Virus record (IMG/VR): IMGVR_UViG_3300044946_000232
Coordinates: 1-27,848 of that record
DNA length: 27,848 bases
Reading direction: 5' to 3' (one strand)
From: a virus
This document shows, in pieces, positions 1 through 6,471 of the stretch. A program made the translations under genes and the position numbers. The stretch's first letter is position 1. Every line of letters begins with the position of its first letter. The notes below the pieces were generated by a model. That model saw nothing but the letters and a program-made list of their open reading frames with translations, searched no databases and was not told where the DNA came from.

Positions 1-26
1 CACGGAAAAAAACTCCGGGCGTCAGG

Positions 27-45
27 TCCGGATCGAAATTCCGGA
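27..45 (+). promoter_or_regulatory. small hairpin over the first ribosome binding site
   Basis: TCCGGA occurs at 27-32 and again at 40-45. Because the hexamer is its own reverse complement, the copies can pair as a 6-bp stem with a 7-base loop. The right arm covers the first bases of the GGAGGG Shine-Dalgarno (43-48) of the gene starting at 57. It could damp initiation unless an upstream ribosome opens it. The stem is short and could be chance in GC-rich DNA. Confidence 0.25.
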
Positions 46-56
46 GGGCCGCGCGG

Positions 57-638
57 ATGAACACGCGAACGATTCGCGGCGTCGAGCATCGGCTCGTCGT
101 CTTGAAGCTCGTCGGCCGGTGGCCCGACGGTCGGCCGAAGGAGTGCGTGATGGTGCACGACGATCAATCCACGGACGTGCAGGACGGGACCCGAGTTCGC
201 GACCGCGTTCGTACCGGCGAAGGTCGTCGCGAAGAGGACGAGCTGACGATGAGCGACCAAGCGATCAAGGCCTTCATAACGGAGCTTATGGCGCTGCTCG
301 CGAAGCTCGCGACTCAGCACCGGGACCTGGCAGGCGCGGTCCTCGGGCTGAAGGCCCGGCTCGACGCGATCGAGCCCCCGCGTCCGCCCTCGTACTCGAT
401 GTTGGGGGGCCGGCCGACGTCGGCGTGCCAGTGCGCCTGGACCAACGCCAACGGCGCGCGCCAGGACGGCACCATCGGCGACGCGCTCCCCGGCCTTGAC
501 CCGTGCGCCGGGCACCGGGCCGCTATCGAGCGGGCCTGGCACAACGGGCGACACTTCCAGGCGGCGAGTGACGGCCGTGGTGCGACGGAGGCCAGGGTGC
601 CTCCCCTCGCCGATCTCCTGGCTCCGGTGTCGCGATGA
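57..638 (+). CDS. hypothetical phage protein with coiled-coil segment
   Basis: I do not recognise this 193-residue protein. The ATG at 57 has a good Shine-Dalgarno (GGAGGG at 43-48), and third codon positions are GC-rich in this frame, unlike the overlapping frames. Residues 1-64 are charged. From Met65 there is an amphipathic helix with regular Leu/Ala spacing (about 65-106), then a Pro-rich linker and a tail with Cys123, Cys125 and Cys148. Met65 (base 249) is an alternative start with GAGGA a little upstream, giving a 129-residue product. The stop overlaps the next start as ATGA. The place before packaging genes suggests a small accessory protein, with no function assignable. Confidence 0.6.
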   Translation: MNTRTIRGVEHRLVVLKLVGRWPDGRPKECVMVHDDQSTDVQDGTRVRDRVRTGEGRREEDELTMSDQAIKAFITELMALLAKLATQHRDLAGAVLGLKARLDAIEPPRPPSYSMLGGRPTSACQCAWTNANGARQDGTIGDALPGLDPCAGHRAAIERAWHNGRHFQAASDGRGATEARVPPLADLLAPVSR

Positions 639-904
639 CCATCGACATGTCGGACGTCGCGGCCTTCCTGGACCGCGTCGAGGAAGGTGACCCCGCGACG
701 GTGCTCGAGCTCCGGGCGCTCCTGGCCCGCCGCGGCCGAGCGGGCTTTGAGCGAGCGGTGATGGTCGTCGCGCATAAGCTGGGCCCTCACCAGTCTGAGC
801 GGGCGCGCAAGCTCTTCGGCGCCCTGGTGGACTACGACGTGGCGAATCCGCCGGTCGCGGAGAACCGGGCGACCCGCCGGGCACGAAAGGCGATCGAGCG
901 ATGA
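635..904 (+). CDS. small hypothetical helical protein
   Basis: This 89-residue protein is predicted mostly helical and charged, with a basic C-terminus rich in Arg. Its start overlaps the previous stop as ATGA (635-638), and its own stop overlaps the next start in the same way, so it is almost certainly co-translated with both neighbours. No domain is recognised and no signal peptide or membrane segment is visible. The basic tail could bind nucleic acid, but that is speculation. Confidence 0.65.
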   Translation: MTIDMSDVAAFLDRVEEGDPATVLELRALLARRGRAGFERAVMVVAHKLGPHQSERARKLFGALVDYDVANPPVAENRATRRARKAIER

Positions 905-1320
905 CCCCGCTCGCCGTCGGCCTGGTCATCCTCGCCGTGACCGCCGCCTTCGGTGTCGGCGGCTGGTCGAGCTACCTGGTCCAGCAGCGCGGCCACCGGC
1001 TCGAGCAGCGTGCAACGGAGTCGCGGCTCGCCGAGCTGCTCGCGACGAGGCCGAACACTCTGGCCGATTTCCGGGCCATCCTCGAACCCTTCCGGCCGGC
1101 GTGGATCCCGATGAGCGGCTTCATCGAGGCGACCATCTACAAGGCGGAGACGCCGGCGTGGCGGGCGGTGGCCGCGGCGCTCAAGGGGGCACCCGGAGAG
1201 GTGTCGGCGACGGAGCTCCTGGCGCGGATGCACGAGGCCGAGGCCGCCCGGGAGCGGGCGGCGACGAAGGGCGCAGCGTGCACGTCCTGCCCCCTGCATT
1301 GCCGACGGGCGAAGCCATGA
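901..1320 (+). CDS. single-pass membrane protein with Cys-rich tail
   Basis: A 139-residue protein. Residues 3-27 form one hydrophobic segment (Leu/Val/Ala/Gly-rich, ending near a Trp-Ser-Ser-Tyr stretch), consistent with an N-terminal membrane anchor; the rest is soluble and helical. The C-terminus holds three cysteines in a CTSCPLHC pattern followed by basic residues, a possible metal site. It overlaps both neighbours by ATGA. A lysis role (inner-membrane spanin or holin) was considered because of the anchor, but there is no lipoprotein partner and only one membrane segment, so I leave the function open. Confidence 0.6.
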   Translation: MTPLAVGLVILAVTAAFGVGGWSSYLVQQRGHRLEQRATESRLAELLATRPNTLADFRAILEPFRPAWIPMSGFIEATIYKAETPAWRAVAAALKGAPGEVSATELLARMHEAEAARERAATKGAACTSCPLHCRRAKP

Positions 1321-1742
1321 AACGCAAGCGCCCCCGCCGCGCCGTGCCCGCGAAGCGCCCGAAGCCTCCCCCGCCGGCGTCGGTCCCGCCCCCGGTGGTG
1401 ACCTCGGCGATGGGAGCGGTGCGGCTCCTTCAGGAGCTCATCGCCGAGGACATCGTCTCGATCCGGAGCGGCAAGGATCGCAACGGCAAGCGCCTCACCC
1501 CCACGGCTCACCGACTCCTTCAGCGCTCTGCGCTCGCCCAGGTGCGCGAGCTCGCGAAGCTGACGGGGGAGGCGGATGCCATGCCCGACTCGAAGATCGT
1601 GAAGCTCCCGGGCTTCCGGCGAATCGTCGAGGACATCGTTCGCGCGCTCGGGCCCTACCCGGACGCGATGGCGGCCGTCGCCGCCGAGCTCGAGAGGATT
1701 GAACGCGGGGGATCTCCCTCCGCAGAGGAGAACGCAGCATGA
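1317..1742 (+). CDS. possible terminase small subunit
   Basis: A 141-residue protein starting at the ATG at 1317, which overlaps the previous stop as ATGA; the open frame runs further upstream but that part overlaps the previous gene. Residues 1-28 are a basic, Pro-rich tail. The rest is helical, with a central stretch around Leu80-Gly84 (ELAKLTGE) and a C-terminal helix ending in charged residues. Size, a basic N-terminus for DNA contact, helical content and position ahead of the large terminase fit a small terminase subunit, which recognises viral DNA and regulates packaging. No diagnostic motif was seen, so this is a positional call. An unrelated DNA-binding accessory protein is equally possible. 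Confidence 0.5.
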   Translation: MKRKRPRRAVPAKRPKPPPPASVPPPVVTSAMGAVRLLQELIAEDIVSIRSGKDRNGKRLTPTAHRLLQRSALAQVRELAKLTGEADAMPDSKIVKLPGFRRIVEDIVRALGPYPDAMAAVAAELERIERGGSPSAEENAA

Positions 1743-2122
1743 AGGATCGAGAAGACTTCGTACGGTTCGCGGCGGCGTCGGCGCTGCAGGCATCGTCGAA
1801 TGCCGGCGAGAGGAAGGCGCGGGCAGTCGACGCAAAGGCTACGGCCGAGGAGCTGGCCGATCTCTTCGGGTACGACGGCGACCCCGACGAGGTCGGCCGC
1901 CTTCGCGCGCGGCTGGACCATGAGCAACGGGCGCACCAGATCACCGCGGACGGCCTGAAGCTCAACGTGCAAAGGCTCTCCGATCTGGAGGCGGCCGGCG
2001 TGACCATGGCCCGCGTCGACGAGCTCGAGCAGCTCGGCGCCACGAACGCCAAACGGATCGCCGATCTCGAAGCCCAGCTTCGCGAGGCGCAGACGATCAA
2101 GCCAGAGAGGGGGCGGCGATGA
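1739..2122 (+). CDS. coiled-coil hypothetical protein
   Basis: This 127-residue protein has a globular N-terminal part (about 1-45) with an acidic Asp-Gly-Asp-Pro-Asp segment, then a long charged helix (about 50-120) with heptad-like Leu/Ile/Val spacing, a likely coiled coil. It overlaps both neighbours as ATGA. Its place between the possible small terminase and a methyltransferase gives little clue. A structural or oligomerising role is plausible, but I do not recognise a family. Confidence 0.6.
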   Translation: MKDREDFVRFAAASALQASSNAGERKARAVDAKATAEELADLFGYDGDPDEVGRLRARLDHEQRAHQITADGLKLNVQRLSDLEAAGVTMARVDELEQLGATNAKRIADLEAQLREAQTIKPERGRR

Positions 2123-2730
2123 GCGCGCCGCTCGCGCAGCTACCCGACATCGAGGACGCCCAGTGGCGCCCCCTGATCCCAGGATGGTCGAAGGACATTC
2201 TGCCCTTCTACGCGCGCGTCGCCGGAGAGCTGGTCGACGGGGACATCGTCGTTGAGGTGGGCGTCCACTCGGGCAGGTCGATCTTCTACCTCGCCGAGCA
2301 GCTCCTCGGACTAGGCAAGCGGAACGTCGAGCTCTACGCGATCGACTGGTGGCGGGGCCCCCAGTTCCGCCAGCAGCTCCTGAAGACGATGGCGGAGAAC
2401 CGCTTCAACGGCATCACCGCCCAGGAGATCGACATGGTGAAGGTCGTCAGCTTCGAGGGCGCTCGAGCGGCACGCCTGTTTCGCGACGACGAGCTCGCGG
2501 GCGTCTTCATCGACTCCGACCACGAGGAGAAGGGGATGCTCGAGCACCTGGCCGCGTGGGCGCCGAAGGTGAAGACAGGCGGCTTCATCGCAGGTCACGA
2601 CTACTGCTTCGAGGACTGGCCGGGCGTCGTCCGAGCCGTCGACGAGTTCTTCAACCCGCACGGCGCCGAGGGTGACGACAACCCGATCGGGCGCCCGACG
2701 CGGACCGTGTGGGAAGTGAGGCAGCCATGA
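2119..2730 (+). CDS. class I SAM-dependent methyltransferase
   Basis: A 203-residue protein with the Rossmann-type methyltransferase pattern. The glycine-rich SAM loop is at 44-54 (VVEVGVHSGRS), an acidic strand end follows at about 75-77 (AID), then VFIDSDH at 129-135 and GGFIAGHDY at 154-162. This arrangement matches the Methyltransf_24 type, whose members often methylate sugars or small molecules rather than DNA. No DPPY/NPPY DNA-methylase motif is present. It overlaps the next gene, a glycosyltransferase, by ATGA, so the two probably act on the same product, perhaps a glycan on the virion or on DNA. The substrate cannot be read from sequence. Confidence 0.85.
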   Translation: MSAPLAQLPDIEDAQWRPLIPGWSKDILPFYARVAGELVDGDIVVEVGVHSGRSIFYLAEQLLGLGKRNVELYAIDWWRGPQFRQQLLKTMAENRFNGITAQEIDMVKVVSFEGARAARLFRDDELAGVFIDSDHEEKGMLEHLAAWAPKVKTGGFIAGHDYCFEDWPGVVRAVDEFFNPHGAEGDDNPIGRPTRTVWEVRQP

Positions 2731-4487
2731 CGACCGGACGTAGCTCCGTAGTGACCATCGCCCTGGCCGTGCCCTGGTGCCCCTGGATCCCTGAGCGGGT
2801 CGAGAGCATGAACCGGCTCCGCGCCGCTCTCGGAGTGTCGCAGGACGAGAAGGCAAACCGGCTGCTCATGCCGTACCGCGAGTTCACCGATAGGGCGCCC
2901 AACGATGAGTGGAGCGAGAAGGTGTGGGAGTGGCTCTCAACGACCTCGGCGGAGTGGTGTCTTCAGCTCCAGGAGGACGCGCTCGTCGCTCCGAACTTCT
3001 GGCCGGCCCTCCACGCCATCCTCGAGGCGCTGCCCGAGGACGCCGACGTGGTAGGCCTCCAGGTGCCGCACCGCGCGGCGCCGTCGCTCGCGCGGGAAGG
3101 CGTGCGGCTCTTCACCACGGCCGACGCCCTGATCGGCGTCGGCTACGTCGTCCGTCGCTCGGCGCTCTTCGACTTCCTGATCTGGCGCGGGACGCAGCTG
3201 CGCGCCGGGTGGCGTAAGCCCGTGCCGCCGAAGAACCTCCCGGAGCTGACGGAGGACACGCTTCTCGGCGTGTGGTGCCTCGCGACCGGCCGGCGCATCT
3301 ACCATCCGATCCCGACCATCGTCGACCACGACGTCTCGATGCAAAGCGTGTGGGGTAACGACGACCACCCAAACCGCGTCGCGACGGTGCGATGGGACGG
3401 GGACCTCGGCAATGCCCTGAAGCGCTGGACGCCGGCGGATCTCGAGGTGCCGGCCTGGTGGTGCGGTGACCAGTTCAAGCACCCCGGGGACGTCCTTCGT
3501 CGAGCCGCGATCCCTCACCTCGGCCGGTTCTACGACGCCACGCCGCTTCTCGCGCTGAAGTGGGTCGAGGGTTTCACGACAGCCGACTTCCAGCGAGCGC
3601 GGGTAGACACGGGCGCGAGCGAGCTCCGTCGCCTGGCGCACGCAGAGCGCGGCCGCCACGACTTCAAGGCGCTGGCGACCGCGCTCGTGTGCACACCCAT
3701 CCGCGGCAAGCCTGCGCCCGAGCATCAGCGTTCGATGATTCAGCTGGTGCACGATGAGGCGATCGAGCTGCTCGACCCGACCGATGTCGTCGCCCTGAAG
3801 TCGCTACAGGAGACGCTGGTGCTGACGCGATCGCGTCACGCGCGCGCCGTCGTCGAGTCGGGCTCGGACGTCGGGATCCAGGTCGACGGTGACGTATCCT
3901 GCGAGAGCGGCATGATCCGCCGCATGGTCGCGGCCGTGATGGCCGGAAAGGACATCGTGTGCGCTCCGTACCCGCGGCGGGACGGCGTACACTTCGAGAG
4001 CGTCGCCCAGCACGATCCCCTGGGTCGTCCGCCCGAATCCCGCGCGTACCGCTACGACATGAAGCTCCTGCCCGACGCTCCGAAGTTCAAGGCGATCGAC
4101 GAGCTAGGCGCGTACCTGCTCGAGAAGGGCGAGGCCGATGGGTGTGTCGAAGTCGAGTCGATGCCCATCGGCTGCAGCGTGATCCGGCGCACGGTCTTCG
4201 AGCGGATGATCGAGGCCTACCGCGGCGAGCTCGAGATCGACGACGAGCTCGAGGGCGTCCGAGCACCCCTGGTCCTGCTCTTCATGGTGAAGCTCCGCGA
4301 TCGCAAGCTGGTGCACGACGACGTCGCCTTCCTCGAAAGGGCGCGCGCCATCGGGATCAAGGTGCACGCGTACTTCGGACCGGGGTCGCCCGCGACCCAC
4401 CATGGCACGCACGCCTTCGCCGGCAACGTAGCGAGCTTCGGCCTGTACCGCGTTGAGGGGGACAGGGCAGCGCCGCCGGCGACGTGA
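2727..4487 (+). CDS. two-domain glycosyltransferase
   Basis: A 586-residue protein; I chose the ATG at 2727 because it overlaps the methyltransferase stop as ATGA, although a start 18 bases upstream is open. Residues 1-225 resemble a GT-A fold, with a QEDA acidic motif at 82-85 where GT25-like enzymes have Glu-Asp-Asp, and a His-Asp-Val-Ser segment near 201-204. Residues 316-570 form a second GT-A-like domain: strand ALVCTPIRGK at 319-328, the DxD-type metal motif DGD at 387-389, DDVAF at 531-535 and a His-rich end near 558-562. It probably transfers sugars to a virion protein, DNA or a host glycan. Two catalytic-looking centres in one chain suggest successive transfers, but one may be inactive. 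Donor and acceptor are unknown. Confidence 0.78.
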   Translation: MTTGRSSVVTIALAVPWCPWIPERVESMNRLRAALGVSQDEKANRLLMPYREFTDRAPNDEWSEKVWEWLSTTSAEWCLQLQEDALVAPNFWPALHAILEALPEDADVVGLQVPHRAAPSLAREGVRLFTTADALIGVGYVVRRSALFDFLIWRGTQLRAGWRKPVPPKNLPELTEDTLLGVWCLATGRRIYHPIPTIVDHDVSMQSVWGNDDHPNRVATVRWDGDLGNALKRWTPADLEVPAWWCGDQFKHPGDVLRRAAIPHLGRFYDATPLLALKWVEGFTTADFQRARVDTGASELRRLAHAERGRHDFKALATALVCTPIRGKPAPEHQRSMIQLVHDEAIELLDPTDVVALKSLQETLVLTRSRHARAVVESGSDVGIQVDGDVSCESGMIRRMVAAVMAGKDIVCAPYPRRDGVHFESVAQHDPLGRPPESRAYRYDMKLLPDAPKFKAIDELGAYLLEKGEADGCVEVESMPIGCSVIRRTVFERMIEAYRGELEIDDELEGVRAPLVLLFMVKLRDRKLVHDDVAFLERARAIGIKVHAYFGPGSPATHHGTHAFAGNVASFGLYRVEGDRAAPPAT

Positions 4488-6199
4488 CCACACCGAGCAG
4501 GTCCCGCGAGGAGAAGCGCGCCGCGAAGGGTGCGGCCGTCGCGGGACCGGCCTCGCCGAGGGCATACATCGCCGCGCGGCTCCGCGCCGAGCACGCGCGC
4601 CGCCGGGCCGCTGTCCCGGGCGCGTGCGGGTTTCCGGACCCGTACTGGTGGGACCACCCGGAGGAGTTCGCGCGCCGCATCCTGGGCGTCGCCCCCACCC
4701 GCGCCGAGGACTATCCTGGCGCCGAGGACCAGGTCGAGGTCCTCGAGGCGGTACGTGACCACTCGCACACCGCCTTCAAGGGCGGCCGCAAGGTCGGAAA
4801 GGACTTCTCCGTCGGGATCTTGGCGCTCGCGTTCTTCTGCGCCTTCCCCGGCGCGCGTGTTCGATTCACGGCCACGACGGCCGACCAGGTCGACGACATC
4901 TTCTGGCGCGAAGTGCGGATCCTGCTTGCGGGGCACGGTCGGTGCGTCGACTGCAAGAGAGACAACCCCGACGGCCCGCGGCCGTGCCCACATTCGGCGG
5001 TGATCGAGGATGAACCCGGCCAGCTCGCACGGACGGGGCTGAAGAGCGCCGACTTCCGCGAGCTCGTCGGCTACACGGCGCGAGAGGCGGAAGGCATTGC
5101 CGGCGTCTCGGGCCTCTACCAGCTCAACATCGCCGACGAGGCGAGCGCGATCGATGACTTCTACTTCGAGGCCATCGACGGAAACATGGGCGGCTGCGTT
5201 GTGGGTCGGCTGGTGCTGATCAGCAACCCGACGAAGCTCGCCGGGCAGTTCTTCCGCGCCTTTCACGAAGAGTCGGGCGCGTGGCGCACTCTGACGCGCT
5301 CGAGCAGGCTCACGCCCAACGTCGTGGTCGGAAGGATCGTCGTCCCGGGGCTCGCGACACGCGAGTGGGTCGAGATGATGGTCGCGAAGTATGGCGAGGG
5401 GTCCGACTTCGTGACCGTGCACGTCGACGGCGACTTCCCGAAGCGCTCGACGGGAACCGTCTTCAGCGTGCACGCCGTCGTCGAGGCAACGAAGCGCTGG
5501 GCAGCGACGAAGGCGACGGGGCCCCTTCACCTTGGGATCGACGTCGCCGGCGAGAGCGGCGCCGGCGACGAGGGAGCGTTCTCGGCGCGGCGAGGATACA
5601 AGGCGCTCGACGTTCGGACGGTCCGGGGCCTGTCGGCCGATGGCTACCTGATTGAAGCGCTCGGCATGATTGCCCGCTACGGCGCTCCGCTCGTCGAAGG
5701 CGAGACGCGCGTCATCATCGACCGTGGCGGCGAGGATGGCGCGCGCGTCTATCGCGTCTTCCGCGCGTACCTCGAGGAGCATTGGAAAGCGCCCCCCTTC
5801 GTCTTGGTCGGGCTCTTCGCGAGTGACAAGGCGGTGCGTGACCCGCTGTCGTACGACAAGATTCGCGACGAGCTTGCGGCGAACCTCGCCGATTGGATTC
5901 GCCAGGGAGGAGCCATACCGGAGGACACGAAACTCGCCGTCGATCTCAATCAGGGATTCCGGTGGGAGGAGCGGCGGATCGAGGACCGCAACCGCCTGGT
6001 CGACAAGCTGAAGATCAAGAAGGAGCTCGGGCGCTCGCCCGATCGCGCGGACGCGCTCGCGCTCTCGGCGTGGGGGGAGAGGCTGGCGCCGGCGACGGCG
6101 ACCGACCCCGCCGAGAATGCGCCGGCCATCGATCCGCACGAAGCGCCGGCCGAGAGGACCTTCGATCCATTCTCGGGAATGGCGGCTTTCCGACGATAA
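4484..6199 (+). CDS. terL: terminase large subunit
   Basis: A 571-residue packaging motor and headful/cleavage nuclease, starting at a GTG that overlaps the previous stop (GTGA). The ATPase half has Walker A GGRKVGKD at 100-107, Walker B LNIADEAS at 214-221 with catalytic Glu219, and a coupling motif SNPT at 247-250. The RNase H-like nuclease half has acidic residues at Asp353 (GIDVAGE), Asp413 (IIDRGG) and Asp523 in a RSPDRADALAL motif. Between Walker A and B, residues 154-170 carry C-x2-C-x10-C-x-H, a possible zinc knuckle not usual in this family. The enzyme docks on the portal (next plus-strand gene) and drives DNA into the prohead. Confidence 0.95.
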   Translation: MTTPSRSREEKRAAKGAAVAGPASPRAYIAARLRAEHARRRAAVPGACGFPDPYWWDHPEEFARRILGVAPTRAEDYPGAEDQVEVLEAVRDHSHTAFKGGRKVGKDFSVGILALAFFCAFPGARVRFTATTADQVDDIFWREVRILLAGHGRCVDCKRDNPDGPRPCPHSAVIEDEPGQLARTGLKSADFRELVGYTAREAEGIAGVSGLYQLNIADEASAIDDFYFEAIDGNMGGCVVGRLVLISNPTKLAGQFFRAFHEESGAWRTLTRSSRLTPNVVVGRIVVPGLATREWVEMMVAKYGEGSDFVTVHVDGDFPKRSTGTVFSVHAVVEATKRWAATKATGPLHLGIDVAGESGAGDEGAFSARRGYKALDVRTVRGLSADGYLIEALGMIARYGAPLVEGETRVIIDRGGEDGARVYRVFRAYLEEHWKAPPFVLVGLFASDKAVRDPLSYDKIRDELAANLADWIRQGGAIPEDTKLAVDLNQGFRWEERRIEDRNRLVDKLKIKKELGRSPDRADALALSAWGERLAPATATDPAENAPAIDPHEAPAERTFDPFSGMAAFRR

Positions 6200-6223
6200 G
6201 TAGGGTCTAGATAGGTCCTACTT
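6198..6223. other. hairpin spanning two convergent stop codons
   Basis: AAGTAGG at 6198-6204 pairs with CCTACTT at 6217-6223, with further weak pairs inside. The left arm includes two bases of the terminase TAA (6197-6199), and the right arm includes the minus-strand TAG (6218-6220). A symmetrical hairpin between converging genes suggests a bidirectional end point, but neither side has a T-run, so it is not a classical intrinsic terminator. Confidence 0.45.
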
Positions 6224-6397
6224 GGATTCCGGGAGCGCGATCCGGAGTCGCGCGGCAGCCTTCTTCAATCGTTCGCGATCGCACTCGGAACGGAGGGCTT
6301 TGATCCCCTCCTGCTCGGCGCGGTCGATCGTGCGGACGTCCAGCTCGGATTCGGCGGAAAGCCGTAAACGGTCGCGTCGATTCATCTCCTGAAACAT
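6218..6397 (-). CDS. candidate small helix-turn-helix protein
   Basis: The only plausible minus-strand gene in the window, in a gap where no plus-strand gene fits. From ATG 6397 it codes 59 residues; the ATG at 6385 gives 55. AGGAG abuts the 6385 start directly (poor spacing), and 6397 has no clear ribosome site, so the start is uncertain. Residues 14-36 have the shape of a helix-turn-helix (LSAESELDVRTIDRAEQEG and following), then RERLKKAAARL, a pattern common at the N-terminus of LacI-like and small Cro-like regulators. It converges on the terminase and diverges from the portal, with an inverted repeat just upstream. A phage regulator is the natural reading, but a chance ORF is not excluded. 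Confidence 0.45.
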   Translation of the reverse strand: MFQEMNRRDRLRLSAESELDVRTIDRAEQEGIKALRSECDRERLKKAAARLRIALPESK

Positions 6398-6404
6398 AGC
6401 GCAC

Positions 6405-6431
6405 GTTCGGTTCGGCTGGCACGAAACGAAC
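6405..6431. promoter_or_regulatory. inverted repeat, candidate operator
   Basis: GTTCGGTTCG at 6405-6414 and CGAAACGAAC at 6422-6431 are reverse complements at 9 of 10 positions, separated by 7 bases. It lies between the 5' end of the minus-strand candidate regulator and the portal start. Centre-to-centre spacing of the arms is 17 bases, suitable for a dimeric DNA-binding protein. It could also fold as an RNA hairpin on the transcript entering the portal gene. I see no convincing -35/-10 promoter around it on either strand. The remaining gap sequence (6432-6471) shows nothing else. Confidence 0.45.
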
Positions 6432-6471
6432 AAGATCGACAAGGGAAATCGGCACCCGTAACTGGTCGTGT

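Noticed and set aside
4-60. Tail of an upstream gene ending TGA 58-60, with an A7 slippery run at 6-12
   Set aside because: Only about 19 codons are visible, third positions are not GC-rich, and another frame is also open; too little sequence to support a gene or a frameshift.
901-1320. Holin or inner-membrane spanin
   Set aside because: One membrane segment fits, but there is no endolysin or outer-membrane lipoprotein gene nearby and the Cys-rich end is not typical.
4217-6139. A 640-codon minus-strand open frame opposite the terminase
   Set aside because: It is antisense to a terminase with all expected motifs, is extremely Arg/Asp/Val-rich, and reflects stop-free antisense frames in GC-rich DNA.
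6198-6223. Intrinsic (Rho-independent) terminator
   Set aside because: The hairpin is there but no T-run follows on either strand, so I list it as a hairpin only.
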